DNA from: DATDAH01 sp963725155
Lineage (GTDB): Bacteria > Actinomycetota > Acidimicrobiia > Acidimicrobiales > DATDAH01
Direction: 5' to 3'
DNA: 64,000 bases
NCBI GenBank assembly: GCA_963725155.1
Contig: CAVRXU010000007.1
Location: 310,001 to 374,000 of the forward strand
The first letter of the stretch is position 1, and every line of letters begins with the position of its first letter. The position numbers and the translations under genes were made by a program. The notes under the pieces are model-generated. The model was given only the letters and a program-made list of their open reading frames with translations, was not told where the DNA came from and searched no databases. Below are positions 1 to 8,365 of the stretch, in pieces.

Positions 1-818
1 TCGGCGTCGATCCAGAGCCGGGTGAGGCGGTCCCGGGTGACGGGGTCCTTGTCGGCCCGCTCGTTCCACAGGCGGAGCGCTTCGCCGATCGGCCCGGAGC
101 CCTTCGGCGTGACCGACCCCCCGATGGCCACCCGCTCGTTCATGAGGGTGGTCATGGACACCCCCCAACCCTCGCCCACGTCGCCGAGGCGCTCGGCGTC
201 GGGGATGCGGACGTCGGTGAAGAACACCTCGTTGAACTCGGCCTCGCCCGTGATCTGACGCAGCGGGCGCACCTCGACGCCCGGGGCCTGCATGTCGACC
301 ACGAAGTAGGTCATGCCCTTGTGCTTGGGCTGCTCGGGGTCGGTGCGGACCAGGAGCATCCCCCAGCGGGCCACATGGGCGAGCGTGGTCCACACCTTCT
401 GCGCGTTGACGATCCACTCGTCGCCGTCGCGCACGGCTCGCCCCGACAGCCCGGCCACGTCGGAGCCGGCGCCCGGTTCGCTGAAGAGCTGGCACCAGAC
501 CTCCTCACCGGTGAAGAGAGGGCGTAGGTAGCGGTCCTGCTGGTCGTCGCTGCCGTGGGTCAGGACCGTCGGTGCGCCCATCCCGTGGCCGATCGGGTTG
601 TGCCAGTACGCCTCCGGTGCGCCGGCGGCCCGAAGGGCCTCGTTGACGGGTCGCTGGGCCGACGGCTCGAGATCGAGGCCACCCCGACCATCGGGGAAGT
701 GGACCCACGCCAGGCCGGCGTCGAACTGGGCGCCCAGGAAGGCCCGGGGCGCGGTCTCGGACGGGTCGTGCTCGGCCAAGAGCTGATGGACGCGGTCGAT
801 GGCCAGCTGGTCGGACAT
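1..818 (-). CDS. acyl-CoA dehydrogenase, partial (3' end beyond the window)
   Basis: The first 272 residues of an acyl-CoA dehydrogenase family flavoenzyme, which oxidises an acyl-CoA at the alpha-beta bond. Seen in the translation: an N-terminal helical region, then CQLFSEPGAGSD, a typical middle-domain FAD/substrate loop, WIVNAQKVWTT and, further on, FTDVRIPDAERLG. These are ordinary family landmarks in the expected order. The ATG at 818 is supported by a TAGCGT box 7 nt upstream, consistent with leaderless transcription. The C-terminal domain with the catalytic base lies beyond the left edge, so substrate class cannot be judged. Confidence 0.93.
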   Translation of the reverse strand, partial: MSDQLAIDRVHQLLAEHDPSETAPRAFLGAQFDAGLAWVHFPDGRGGLDLEPSAQRPVNEALRAAGAPEAYWHNPIGHGMGAPTVLTHGSDDQQDRYLRPLFTGEEVWCQLFSEPGAGSDVAGLSGRAVRDGDEWIVNAQKVWTTLAHVARWGMLLVRTDPEQPKHKGMTYFVVDMQAPGVEVRPLRQITGEAEFNEVFFTDVRIPDAERLGDVGEGWGVSMTTLMNERVAIGGSVTPKGSGPIGEALRLWNERADKDPVTRDRLTRLWIDA

Positions 819-825
819 GGGCGGG

Positions 826-831
826 ACGCTA
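826..831 (-). promoter_or_regulatory. candidate -10 box, leaderless start of the acyl-CoA dehydrogenase
   Basis: TAGCGT on the minus strand ends 7 nt before the ATG at 818. It fits the actinobacterial TAnnnT -10 consensus at the spacing of leaderless transcripts. Confidence 0.5.
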
Positions 832-916
832 GGGGACGAGCGCAGTCAGGTGCATCCGTCGCCCGGCGAGCAGGGACGCGGTGCTGGTCTGGGTCGCCTC
901 CCCGTCGGCTCCGCTC

Positions 917-1333
917 CTAGGGCTCGTCCCGGGCCCAGCAGGTCGTGCGGGACGGCGGCGGGAGCTCCATGGCGGCCACCATCCGGCGGCCGTCGAACCC
1001 GGGCAGGGCGTGGAGCCGTTCGATAACCCCGTGCTGGACGGCCAGGCGGCTGGGGACGAGGCACCCCCGCTCGCCGTCGCCGGACAGGACGAACACCACA
1101 CCATCGTCCTTGTGCACGCCGATGGCGGTGGTCAGCACCTCGACCTCCACCAGCTCGTCCCAGCGGACCTCCTCGTGGCGGCCGTCGGCCAAGGTCCGGC
1201 TCACGGTGTCGCGGTCCACCTGCAGGTCGACGGTGGCGGCCGCGGCGGCCCGACGGCGTTGCTCGTTGCGGCGGCCGGAGATGCCGAGGGCCACCAGGCC
1301 CGCAGCCAGGGCCAGGACGATGACCGCGGCCAC
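917..1333 (-). CDS. small membrane-anchored hypothetical protein
   Basis: A 138-residue protein with a GTG start. Residues 1-20 form one hydrophobic helix, followed by a basic stretch (RRNEQRRRAA) and a soluble domain of mixed beta character with a conserved-looking RWDELVEVEVLTT segment. The order (single helix, short basic linker, compact domain facing the cytoplasm) resembles PH-like actinobacterial membrane proteins, but I do not recognise a named family. It ends just downstream of the SirB1-like gene (8-nt gap) and is probably in the same transcript. Confidence 0.75.
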   Translation of the reverse strand: MAAVIVLALAAGLVALGISGRRNEQRRRAAAAATVDLQVDRDTVSRTLADGRHEEVRWDELVEVEVLTTAIGVHKDDGVVFVLSGDGERGCLVPSRLAVQHGVIERLHALPGFDGRRMVAAMELPPPSRTTCWARDEP

Positions 1334-1341
1334 GTCGCGCC

Positions 1342-2016
1342 CTAGTTGAGCGCGGCCCGCAGCCGGCGGCGGGCTCGCGGGTCGCCCTTCGCCCCGGCCA
1401 GCTCGGCCTGCAGGTCCCGGGCCCAGAGCAGGTCAGAAGCGTCGCCCCGCTGCTGGAAGACCCGGACCAGGTTGGCCAGCATGCGGTCCAGGATCGCCCG
1501 GCGGGGCACCGGCTCCAGCCAGGCCGGGTCCAGCTCGGTGTCGGGCCCGTGCAGGCGGCGCAGCACCGTCAGACAGCCGTTCCGGTCGAGGAGCTCGCCG
1601 CCCCGGAACGGGTCGATGAACACCTCGGGATCCACCCTGTCCCTGAGCAGGAAGTGCCCCGGGAGGCCGACCCCGGCGACGGGCACGCCCACGCGGCGCC
1701 CCACCTCCATGGTCAACACGGCCAGGCTGATGGGGATCCCCAGGTGGGTCTCGAGGACGTCGTCCAGGTAGCTGTTGGCCGGGTCGTAGTAGTCGTCCTG
1801 GTTGCCGACGAAGCCCTGGTCGACGAACAGGTGGCGCAACAGGCCGTCCAGGGTCGGGACCCGGCAGCCGGCGGCGAGGTCGTCGAGCTGCTCCATGAGG
1901 TCGTCGGGGTCAACCGCCGGGTGGGCATGGGCCGAGAGCAGGGCCCAGGCCAGGTCGAGGGGGACTTCGGCGTCAGGGGCATGGACGGCTTCGGCGAACC
2001 GCCTGCGGTGCTCCAC
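1342..2016 (-). CDS. SirB1/transglutaminase-like family protein
   Basis: A 224-residue protein of the SirB1 type, a domain related to transglutaminases with no firmly assigned activity in bacteria. Family landmarks are visible: YYDPANSYLDDVLETHLGIP, then ISLAVLTMEVGRRVG, VGLPGHFLLR and FIDPFRGGELL. The C-terminal third is a helical repeat-like segment (RAILDRMLANLVRVF) usual in this family. The GTG at 2016 was chosen because TACGGT lies exactly 6 nt upstream, while alternative upstream starts are in other frames. The downstream small membrane protein gene follows closely. Confidence 0.88.
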   Translation of the reverse strand: MEHRRRFAEAVHAPDAEVPLDLAWALLSAHAHPAVDPDDLMEQLDDLAAGCRVPTLDGLLRHLFVDQGFVGNQDDYYDPANSYLDDVLETHLGIPISLAVLTMEVGRRVGVPVAGVGLPGHFLLRDRVDPEVFIDPFRGGELLDRNGCLTVLRRLHGPDTELDPAWLEPVPRRAILDRMLANLVRVFQQRGDASDLLWARDLQAELAGAKGDPRARRRLRAALN

Positions 2017-2022
2017 GGTGTC

Positions 2023-2028
2023 ACCGTA
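2023..2028 (-). promoter_or_regulatory. candidate -10 box, leaderless start of the SirB1-like gene
   Basis: TACGGT on the minus strand, 6 nt upstream of the GTG at 2016. Confidence 0.5.
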
Positions 2029-2034
2029 CCGGTG

Positions 2035-2412
2035 TCACGGAGGCGGCTGATCCAGCGGGGTCCGTCCGGCGAAGCCGTCCTCGGGCCAGTGCCACCAGGC
2101 CACGGCGGGCTCGTCCACGATCCAACACAGCCAGTACGCCCGGCCTGATGGTGACTGCGCCGGGAAGTCGATCAGGCCCTGCGCCAGGTCCTTGATGACG
2201 ATGCCGTCCTCGGCGAGTTCCCGCAGCACGGTGTCCAGGTCGTGACGCTCGGATGCCGCCGTGGTGTGCCCGTTGCCCTCGTGGCCGGTGGGCACCACAG
2301 GCCCGGCGTCCTGGATGGCCCGAGCCGCGGCCTGGGCCCGTTCGACGAGTGCGCCGACCCGCGGCCGGGCTGCATCAGCCTCCTCGACCGTCCAGATCCG
2401 GTCCTCCGCCAT
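2035..2412 (-). CDS. DUF2203 family protein
   Basis: A 125-residue protein matching the DUF2203 pattern: an N-terminal helix beginning WTVEEADAARPRV, a central GIVIKDLAQGLIDFPA strand pair, then YWLCWIVDEPAVAWWHWPEDG and FAGRTPL at the end. The function of the family is unknown; members are small soluble proteins found in many bacteria. It is transcribed divergently from the glycerophosphodiesterase gene, with only 38 bp between the two start codons. An AAAGCT hexamer sits 6 nt before the ATG, a weak match to the leaderless -10 pattern. Confidence 0.87.
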   Translation of the reverse strand: MAEDRIWTVEEADAARPRVGALVERAQAAARAIQDAGPVVPTGHEGNGHTTAASERHDLDTVLRELAEDGIVIKDLAQGLIDFPAQSPSGRAYWLCWIVDEPAVAWWHWPEDGFAGRTPLDQPPP

Positions 2413-2438
2413 CGCCGCAGCTTTCCACGACCACCCTC

Positions 2439-2444
2439 TAGGTT
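2439..2444 (+). promoter_or_regulatory. candidate -10 box, leaderless start of the glycerophosphodiesterase gene
   Basis: TAGGTT followed by exactly 6 nt and the GTG at 2451. Confidence 0.55.
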
Positions 2445-2450
2445 GCGCCC

Positions 2451-3212
2451 GTGGCGCCGTGGGCCTTCCTCGACCATCCCGGTCCGCTGGCCTTCGCCCA
2501 CCGGGGCGGCGCGGGCGACTGGCCCGAGAACACCATGCCCGCCTTCGAGCACGCGGTCGGCCTCGGGTACCGCTACCTCGAGACCGACGTCCACGCCACC
2601 GTCGACGGAGTCCTCCTGGCGTTCCACGACGACAAGCTGGACCGGGTCACCGACCGGCAGGGCGAGATCGCGGCCCTTCCCCACGCTGAGGTCGCCGCGG
2701 CCCGGGTCGACGGACGGGAGCCGATTCCCCTGCTGGAAGACCTGCTGGGGAGCTTCCCGGCGGCCCGCATCAACATCGACCCGAAGCACGACGGCTCGGT
2801 GGGACCGCTCATCGACGTCCTCCGGCGGACCGATGCCGTGGACCGCGTGTGCATCGGCTCGTTCTCGGACCAGCGGCTGCGGGCCCTGCGAGACCGTCTC
2901 GGTCCCGCGCTCTGCACGTCGTTGGGACCCAAGGAGGTGGCCCGCCTCCGCCTCGACGCGCTGTCCGGCCGGGTGCACCCGTCACCGGCGGGCTGCGTGC
3001 AGATCCCCGAGCAGTTCCGCGGGGTGAGGATGACCAACGCCGCCGTCGTTCGCGCCGCCCACCGGGCCGGGCTGCAGGTCCACGTCTGGACGATCGACGA
3101 GCCGGTGGCGATGACCCGGCTGTTCGACCTGGGGGTCGACGGGATCATGACCGACCGCCCCGCCGTGCTGAAGGAGGTGCTCGTCGCCCGGGACCAGTGG
3201 GTGGAGGGCTAG
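2451..3212 (+). CDS. glycerophosphodiester phosphodiesterase
   Basis: A 253-residue GDPD enzyme that hydrolyses glycerophosphodiesters to glycerol-3-phosphate and an alcohol. The catalytic signature is complete: FAHRGGAGDWPENT near residue 16 (His-Arg and Glu-Asn), ETDVHATVDG near 43 (Glu, Asp metal ligands) and FHDDKLDRVTDR near 58 (His-Asp). The C-terminal HVWTIDEPVAMTRLF and GVDGIMTDRP segments are typical barrel-closing motifs. No signal peptide, so it acts in the cytoplasm. Its 3' end overlaps the convergent oxidase gene by 4 bp. GTG start, with a -10-like box immediately upstream. Confidence 0.95.
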   Translation: MAPWAFLDHPGPLAFAHRGGAGDWPENTMPAFEHAVGLGYRYLETDVHATVDGVLLAFHDDKLDRVTDRQGEIAALPHAEVAAARVDGREPIPLLEDLLGSFPAARINIDPKHDGSVGPLIDVLRRTDAVDRVCIGSFSDQRLRALRDRLGPALCTSLGPKEVARLRLDALSGRVHPSPAGCVQIPEQFRGVRMTNAAVVRAAHRAGLQVHVWTIDEPVAMTRLFDLGVDGIMTDRPAVLKEVLVARDQWVEG

Positions 3213-4564
3213 AGGAGGACCCCCGGGTTGAGGACGGCGTCGGGGTCGAGCGCCGCCTTCAGCGTCCGGAAGGTGGCGATCTCGGCTTCGCTCCGGGCCA
3301 GGGACAGCCAACGGCGCTTGGCCACACCGATGCCGTGCTCGGCGCTGATGCTCCCCCCGACCGCCGCGACCAGGGTGAGCACGGCCTCGTCGACCCGCTC
3401 GTCGTCGGTGGCCAGCCCAGTCACGTTCAGGTGCAGGTTCCCGTCGCCCACGTGCCCGAACACCCAGAGGTGGGCGTCGGTGGCCAGGCTGCCCACGGTG
3501 GCCCGGATCTCGGCCACGACGTCGTCCAGCCCGTCGGCGGGCAGGGTCACGTCGTACTTGTGGGGCGGGCCCACCCGGTTGATGGCCGGGTTGTGCTCCT
3601 CGCGCACCCGCCACAGCGCCGACCGACGAGCGGCGTCGGTGGCCAGGGCCGAGCTCCGGACCCCGGCCACGCCGGCCAGGTGTCGGGCCAGGCGATCCCC
3701 GGCGCCGATCGGCCCCGCCGCCTCCAGGAGGAGGGTGACCGGCGGCTCCGGGTCCAGGACCGGGGCCAGCGAGAAGTGGTCTCGGACCAGGGTGACCCCA
3801 TCGGCCAGGACGACTTCGGCCGCCTCGAGGTCCGGGAGGTGGCGACGGGCCGCGCTGGTGACCGCCACTGCCGCGGCGAGGTCGTCGAGCCCTACCAGGG
3901 CCACCGCGGTCTCCTCGGGGGGTGGGACCAGGGCCAGGCGGAGCTCGGTGATCACGCCCAGCGTCCCTTCCGATCCGCAGAGGAGGGCGGCCAGGTCATA
4001 GCCCGTGTTGTCCTTCACCAGCCCCCCGAGGTGGCTCACCGCCGCCCCCGTGCCGAACACGGCCTCGATCCCGAGGAGGTGGCGCCGCGTCATGCCGTGG
4101 GCCAGGACGTGGTTGCCCCCGGCGTTGGTGGCCACGGTCCCGCCGATGGTCGCCGTGTCCCGGGCGCCGAGGTCGATCGGGTACCGCCACCCCTGGGCGG
4201 CCGCGGCCCGCTGGACCTCACCCAGGGTGCGGCCCGCCCCTACCGTCACCTGTCCGGCCACGGGGTCCACGGTGGGCGGTGTGGCCAGCGCCGCCGTGGC
4301 CAGGACGACCTCACCGCCGCGGGGCACGCCGCCGCCCACCAACCCCGTGTTGCCGCCCTGGGGCACGAGGGCGACGCCGTCCTCCCGGCAAGCGGCGATG
4401 ACCGCGGCCACCTCGTCGACGCTGCGGGGGCGGGCCACGGCCCGCGCCCGCCCAGTGAAGCGGCCGGTCCAGTCCGTCTCGTACGGCGCCAGCAGTTCGG
4501 CATCGGTGAGGATCCGCTCCGGGCCGAGCTCCCTGCGCAGGCGGGCGATCACGTCGGCGGCCAT
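3209..4564 (-). CDS. FAD-linked oxidase (GlcD/D-lactate dehydrogenase type)
   Basis: A 451-residue flavoprotein with an N-terminal PCMH FAD-binding domain and a C-terminal FAD-oxidase C domain, the layout of glycolate oxidase GlcD, D-lactate dehydrogenase and D-2-hydroxyglutarate dehydrogenase. Seen: PQGGNTGLVGGGVP (FAD pyrophosphate loop, near residue 67), TIGGTVATNAGGNHV, LGVITELRLALVPPP, and near the C-terminus FGHVGDGNLHLNV (metal/substrate histidines) and SAEHGIGVAKRRWL. The exact hydroxy-acid substrate cannot be told from sequence alone. Starts divergent from the gamma-glutamyltransferase-like gene, 31 bp apart. Confidence 0.92.
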   Translation of the reverse strand: MAADVIARLRRELGPERILTDAELLAPYETDWTGRFTGRARAVARPRSVDEVAAVIAACREDGVALVPQGGNTGLVGGGVPRGGEVVLATAALATPPTVDPVAGQVTVGAGRTLGEVQRAAAAQGWRYPIDLGARDTATIGGTVATNAGGNHVLAHGMTRRHLLGIEAVFGTGAAVSHLGGLVKDNTGYDLAALLCGSEGTLGVITELRLALVPPPEETAVALVGLDDLAAAVAVTSAARRHLPDLEAAEVVLADGVTLVRDHFSLAPVLDPEPPVTLLLEAAGPIGAGDRLARHLAGVAGVRSSALATDAARRSALWRVREEHNPAINRVGPPHKYDVTLPADGLDDVVAEIRATVGSLATDAHLWVFGHVGDGNLHLNVTGLATDDERVDEAVLTLVAAVGGSISAEHGIGVAKRRWLSLARSEAEIATFRTLKAALDPDAVLNPGVLL

Positions 4565-4583
4565 GGCCGCATCGTGGCACCAC

Positions 4584-4589
4584 TACGGT
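4584..4589 (+). promoter_or_regulatory. candidate -10 box, leaderless start of the gamma-glutamyltransferase-like gene
   Basis: TACGGT, then 6 nt, then the ATG at 4596. Confidence 0.55.
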
Positions 4590-4595
4590 GCCGCG

Positions 4596-6170
4596 ATGGG
4601 CACGGTCCCCTTTGCCGCCACCGTGCACGCCCCCACCGGCCTGGTCTGTTCGGCCGATCACCTGGCCTCTTCGGCCGGCCTGACCATGCTCTCCCGAGGA
4701 GGGTCGGCCGTCGATGCCGCCATCGCCGCCAACGCGGTGCTGGCTGTGGCCGACCCGCATCTCTGCGGGATGGGCGGGGACCTCTTCGCCCTCGTCCACG
4801 ACGACACCGGGCCGCCGCTCGCCTTGGACGCCGCGGGACGAGCCGGCCTCGGCGCCGACCCCGACCGCCTGCGGGGCGAGGGCCACGTGGTCATGCCCTT
4901 CCGGGGGGACATCCGCGCGGTGACCGTTCCCGGGTGTGTGGACGGGTGGTGTGCGTTGCACGAGCGCTTCGGTCGTCTCCCGCTGGCCGATGTCCTCGCC
5001 CCGGCCATCGGCTATGCCGAGGACGGCTACAACGCCTCGCTCCTCCTGGCCTTCGTCGCCCCCCTGGTCGCCGAGGTGCCCGGGGTCGAGGACTGGGCGA
5101 CGCGTCCGGTGCGGGACGGCCAGCGCCTGCACCGACCTCGGACCGCCGAGGCCCTGCGGGCGATCGTCCGGGAGGGCCGCGACGGCTTCTATGGCGGGGC
5201 CTTCGGCGAGGGCCTCCTGGCCCTCGGCGCAGGTGAGTACGAGGCTGACGATCTCCTGCCCCGAGCGCGATGGGTCGAACCGCTCGGCCTGCGGGCGTGG
5301 GGCCACGACCTCTGGACGATGCCGCCGAGCTCGCAGGGCTACCTCATCCTGGCCGGGGCCGGGGTGCTGGACCCCTTGACGCTCCCTGAGCCCACCGATG
5401 CGGCCTGGCCTCACCTCCTGGCCGAGGTGACCCGGTTGACCGGCGCTGACCGCTACGCGGTGCTCAGCGACACGGCGGTGGGCGCCGACCTCGTGGCCCC
5501 CGTCCGCTTGGACGCGGTGCGGGTCCGGCTCGACTCCGGCCACCGGGTGCGGGCGCCAGGCGGGCCGAGCGCCACCGGGGACACGACCGTGGTGACCGCC
5601 GTCGACGTCCGCCGGCAGGGGGTCACGTTGATCCAGTCCAACGCCTCGGACTTCGGGGCCCACCTCGTGGAACCGAACACGGGCACGTTCCTGCACAACC
5701 GGGGCATCGGGTTCCGGCTCGAGCCCGGGCACCCGGCTGAGTACCGACCGGGCCGCCAACCGCCCCACACCCTGAGCCCGGCCCTCGTGACCACGACCGC
5801 GGGCGAGCTCCGGGCCGTTGCCGGCACGATGGGTGGCGACAGCCAGCCCCAAGTCGTGCTCCAGCTCCTGGCCCGCTCACTGGCGGCCGGTGAGGCTCCC
5901 GGTCCGGTGATCTCGGCCCCCCGAGTGGTCTTGGCCCGGTCGGCGGCCGGATCCGGCTTCGACCTGTGGGACGGGCCCGACGCTCTTCTGGTCGAGGATC
6001 ACGCCCCCTCAGGGTGGCTCGAAGGTCTGCGCGAACGGGGCCACGACGTGGTCGTGGGCAACGGCTTCGGCGCAGGGTTCGGCCACGCCCACTTCATCGA
6101 GGTCACCGAAGACGGTCTCCGGGGCGCGGCGGACCCGAGATCCGTGATCGGTTCCGCCGCGGGTCACTGA
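4596..6170 (+). CDS. gamma-glutamyltransferase family protein (Ntn hydrolase)
   Basis: A 524-residue member of the gamma-glutamyltransferase/acylase family, which self-cleaves to expose a threonine nucleophile. Seen: STVHAPTG-like opening (ATVHAPTGLVCSADHLASS), GGSAVDAAIAANAVLAV near residue 32, CGMGGDLFALVHD near 53, TVPGCVDGW near 109, and GDTTVVTAVD with the candidate nucleophile Thr330. The usual TTHFS pattern is altered here (TTVVT), so classical transpeptidase activity is uncertain. No signal peptide is evident, unlike secreted GGTs, so a cytoplasmic hydrolase or acylase role is possible. The open frame extends upstream, but ATG 4596 has the -10 box and begins the homology. Confidence 0.9.
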   Translation: MGTVPFAATVHAPTGLVCSADHLASSAGLTMLSRGGSAVDAAIAANAVLAVADPHLCGMGGDLFALVHDDTGPPLALDAAGRAGLGADPDRLRGEGHVVMPFRGDIRAVTVPGCVDGWCALHERFGRLPLADVLAPAIGYAEDGYNASLLLAFVAPLVAEVPGVEDWATRPVRDGQRLHRPRTAEALRAIVREGRDGFYGGAFGEGLLALGAGEYEADDLLPRARWVEPLGLRAWGHDLWTMPPSSQGYLILAGAGVLDPLTLPEPTDAAWPHLLAEVTRLTGADRYAVLSDTAVGADLVAPVRLDAVRVRLDSGHRVRAPGGPSATGDTTVVTAVDVRRQGVTLIQSNASDFGAHLVEPNTGTFLHNRGIGFRLEPGHPAEYRPGRQPPHTLSPALVTTTAGELRAVAGTMGGDSQPQVVLQLLARSLAAGEAPGPVISAPRVVLARSAAGSGFDLWDGPDALLVEDHAPSGWLEGLRERGHDVVVGNGFGAGFGHAHFIEVTEDGLRGAADPRSVIGSAAGH

Positions 6171-6192
6171 CCGCCCGTGGCCGAGAACCGGC

Positions 6193-6945
6193 TCAGAAGG
6201 GCCAGGTCGGTTCGGCGTGGCCCAGCAGGCGGGTGAACCGACCCAGCTTGGCCACGATCAGCACCTTGATCAGGACGTTGCGGAAGAACCACGGGAGCTG
6301 GGCCGCCTGGTGTCCGGCATTGCGCACCCGCTCACCGACGTCGAGGTCCTGTCGCCGATACTCGGTCATGGAGCCGGAGCGCCCGACGTAGCGGAAGCGG
6401 CCGCCGAAGAAGAGGAGGGAGATCAGGGCGAGGGTGACCCCGATCGAGCTGAAGGAGTCGTGGATGAGCATGGTCCCGCCGTCGGCCACTCGGGCACCCC
6501 AGTCCCGGATGTCGTCCCGGGCGGGGACGTACCGGTGCGCACCGTCGATGTAGAGGACGTCGATGTCCCCGGTCACCTCCGGATGGGCCTCCTGGGAGGG
6601 CCGGCGCACGTGGCGGATGCGGTCGCTCACCCCGGCGGCGGCCAGGTTGGCCTGGAAGGCCTCGTGGTCAGCCTCGCCCTCGTCGGGCTCGCCCTGGATC
6701 TGCTGGGGTCCACGGTCGTTGCCGGCGTGGGGGTCGATGGCGACCACGGCCACCCCGTCGGCCACAGCCCGGCCGAAGACGATGGCCGAACGCCCCTGGT
6801 AGCTGCCGATCTCGACGATCTGGGAGGGAGCGGCGAGCTCCTGGGCCCGGTCCCAGAGTCGGTGGGCCTGGGCCTCGGTCATCCAGCCCTGGACGTCGGC
6901 GACGTCGTCAAAGGTCTGGTCGAAGGTCGTGGAAGTGGGGCACAC
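6193..6945 (-). CDS. class I SAM-dependent methyltransferase (CmcI/Methyltransf_24-like)
   Basis: A 250-residue protein with a Rossmann methyltransferase core: IVEIGSYQGRSAIVFG near residue 41 (motif I), VVAIDPHAGND near 64 (acidic end of strand 2), DIDVLYIDGAHRYV near 119 and GGTMLIHDSFSS near 144. This matches the group that contains CmcI-like and rhamnosyl O-methyltransferases acting on sugars or small molecules. The GTG at 6945 was chosen because the homology begins near it; a TACACT box lies 9 nt upstream. The long open frame continues upstream across the neighbouring plus-strand gene, but that extension is antisense and has no family similarity. Confidence 0.85.
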   Translation of the reverse strand: MCPTSTTFDQTFDDVADVQGWMTEAQAHRLWDRAQELAAPSQIVEIGSYQGRSAIVFGRAVADGVAVVAIDPHAGNDRGPQQIQGEPDEGEADHEAFQANLAAAGVSDRIRHVRRPSQEAHPEVTGDIDVLYIDGAHRYVPARDDIRDWGARVADGGTMLIHDSFSSIGVTLALISLLFFGGRFRYVGRSGSMTEYRRQDLDVGERVRNAGHQAAQLPWFFRNVLIKVLIVAKLGRFTRLLGHAEPTWPF

Positions 6946-7008
6946 GGGGACGGGAGTGTACCGGCGAGCCTTCAGGCTCCCGGGCTCCCCGCCGAAGGGA
7001 GGGACGCT

Positions 7009-8175
7009 GTGTCGTGTCGCTCCGCCCAACTGCTCGCCGCCCTGCTCGCGGCCGTCGCCGCCCTCGGTGCTGTGGCACCGGCCCACGCCCAGGTGATCCA
7101 GCCCCCGGTCGCGCCGGACATCTCCCCCGCCCTCGACGACATCGAGGTGGACAGCGTCGAGTACCGCCTGGTCGCCGCCGACTACGAGTTGGTCAAGGCC
7201 GCTCGACTCCGTGCCGCGGCCCGGCTGGCCGCCCTCGCCGTCGAGGAGCGGGACCTCGCGGCGGGTGAGGCGCGGGCCGGAGCCGATGCCCGCCTGGCCC
7301 GCACCCAGGCCGAGCGCTGGCGGCGGCGGGTCGGCAACCTCGCGGTGCGGGCCTACATCGGGGCCGGGGGCGACGACGCCGCGGTGCTCGGCGGTCTCGA
7401 TCCCGGCTACACGCTGCCCGAGCGCCGGGCCCTGCTCGTCACGGAGGTCGACCGCGACTGGCGCGCCAATCTGGCCGCCAGGCAGCGCGAGTTGGCCGCG
7501 GCCAGGGACCGGCGCGACCGGTTGGGACGCCGCCATCAGGAGGTCGTGGCCGATCAGACCCGCACGGAGGCGGCGCGAGCCGACGCCCTGGGCGAGGAAC
7601 GCCGCCTCCGCCCCGCGGTGAAGGCGGCGCGGGCCACCTCGGTCGTGGTGGGCAGCGACCTGACGCTCGTGGCCCTCGACGCCTATCTGCGGGCGAGCTT
7701 CGAGGTGAACGACCAGATGCCGGGCTGTCGTCTCCCGTGGTGGCTCCTGGCCGGCATCGGCCGGGTGGAGAGCGGTCACGGCACCTTCGCCACCTCGGAG
7801 CTGGACGCCGGAGGCACGGCCCGACCGTCGATCATCGGCATCGCCCTCGACGGCGGCAACAGCACGGCGGTCATCACCGACAGCGACGGCGGCGTCCTCG
7901 ACGGGGACCTCCGCTCGGACCGGGCCGTGGGCCCGATGCAGTTCATCCCGTCGACCTGGGCCCGCTACGCCGCTGACGGCAACGGTGACGGTGTCGCCGA
8001 CCCGCAGAACCTCTACGACGCCGCCCACGCCGCCGGCCAGTACCTCTGCACGGCCGCCGGCGATCTCGGCACCGACGCCGGCGTGCACCGCGGGATCTTC
8101 GCCTACAACCACAGCGGCGCCTACGTGGACAAGGTCCTCAGCTTCGCCCAGGAGTACGTGAACCTCCTGACCTGA
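7009..8175 (+). CDS. secreted lytic transglycosylase-domain protein with coiled-coil N-terminus
   Basis: A 388-residue secreted murein hydrolase. Residues 1-27 are a signal peptide ending APAHA. Residues 40-220 are an Ala/Arg/Glu-rich coiled-coil region like the N-terminal part of NlpC/P60 and RipA-type proteins. Residues 240-385 form an SLT domain of the MltB-like actinobacterial type: LLAGIGRVESGHG contains the catalytic Glu, followed by GPMQFIPSTWARYAAD and FAYNHSGAYVDKVL. It would cleave the glycan strand of peptidoglycan to give 1,6-anhydro ends. GTG start with a GGGAGG ribosome-binding site 5 nt upstream. Divergent from the methyltransferase gene. Confidence 0.92.
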   Translation: MSCRSAQLLAALLAAVAALGAVAPAHAQVIQPPVAPDISPALDDIEVDSVEYRLVAADYELVKAARLRAAARLAALAVEERDLAAGEARAGADARLARTQAERWRRRVGNLAVRAYIGAGGDDAAVLGGLDPGYTLPERRALLVTEVDRDWRANLAARQRELAAARDRRDRLGRRHQEVVADQTRTEAARADALGEERRLRPAVKAARATSVVVGSDLTLVALDAYLRASFEVNDQMPGCRLPWWLLAGIGRVESGHGTFATSELDAGGTARPSIIGIALDGGNSTAVITDSDGGVLDGDLRSDRAVGPMQFIPSTWARYAADGNGDGVADPQNLYDAAHAAGQYLCTAAGDLGTDAGVHRGIFAYNHSGAYVDKVLSFAQEYVNLLT

Positions 8176-8196
8176 CGGCGCGGCGGCGTCACCGAG

Positions 8197-8365
8197 GGCC
8201 GGCGGCCAGGTCGGTGACCCCCGACGTGGGTCGGAGCGATCACCGTTGAAGTCACCGCCGGCCGGCGGCCAGGTCAGTGACCCCCGACGTGGGTCGGAGC
8301 GATCACTGTTGAAGTCACCGCCGGCCGGCGGCCAGGTCAGTGACCCCCGACCTGCGTCGGAGGGA
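8197..8365 (+). repeat. 63-bp tandem repeat, two full copies and a diverged third
   Basis: The units start at 8197, 8260 and 8323, an exact 63-bp period. Copies one and two differ at only a few bases; the third diverges after about 36 bp and runs straight into the 449-bp repeat. Each full unit holds a small inverted repeat (GACCC...GGGTC). No reading frame is supported here. It lies just after the transglycosylase stop codon. Confidence 0.88.

Noticed and set aside
2849..4595. Long plus-strand frames over the FAD-linked oxidase
   Set aside because: The minus-strand oxidase has complete family motifs; the plus frames are Arg/Pro-rich shadows.
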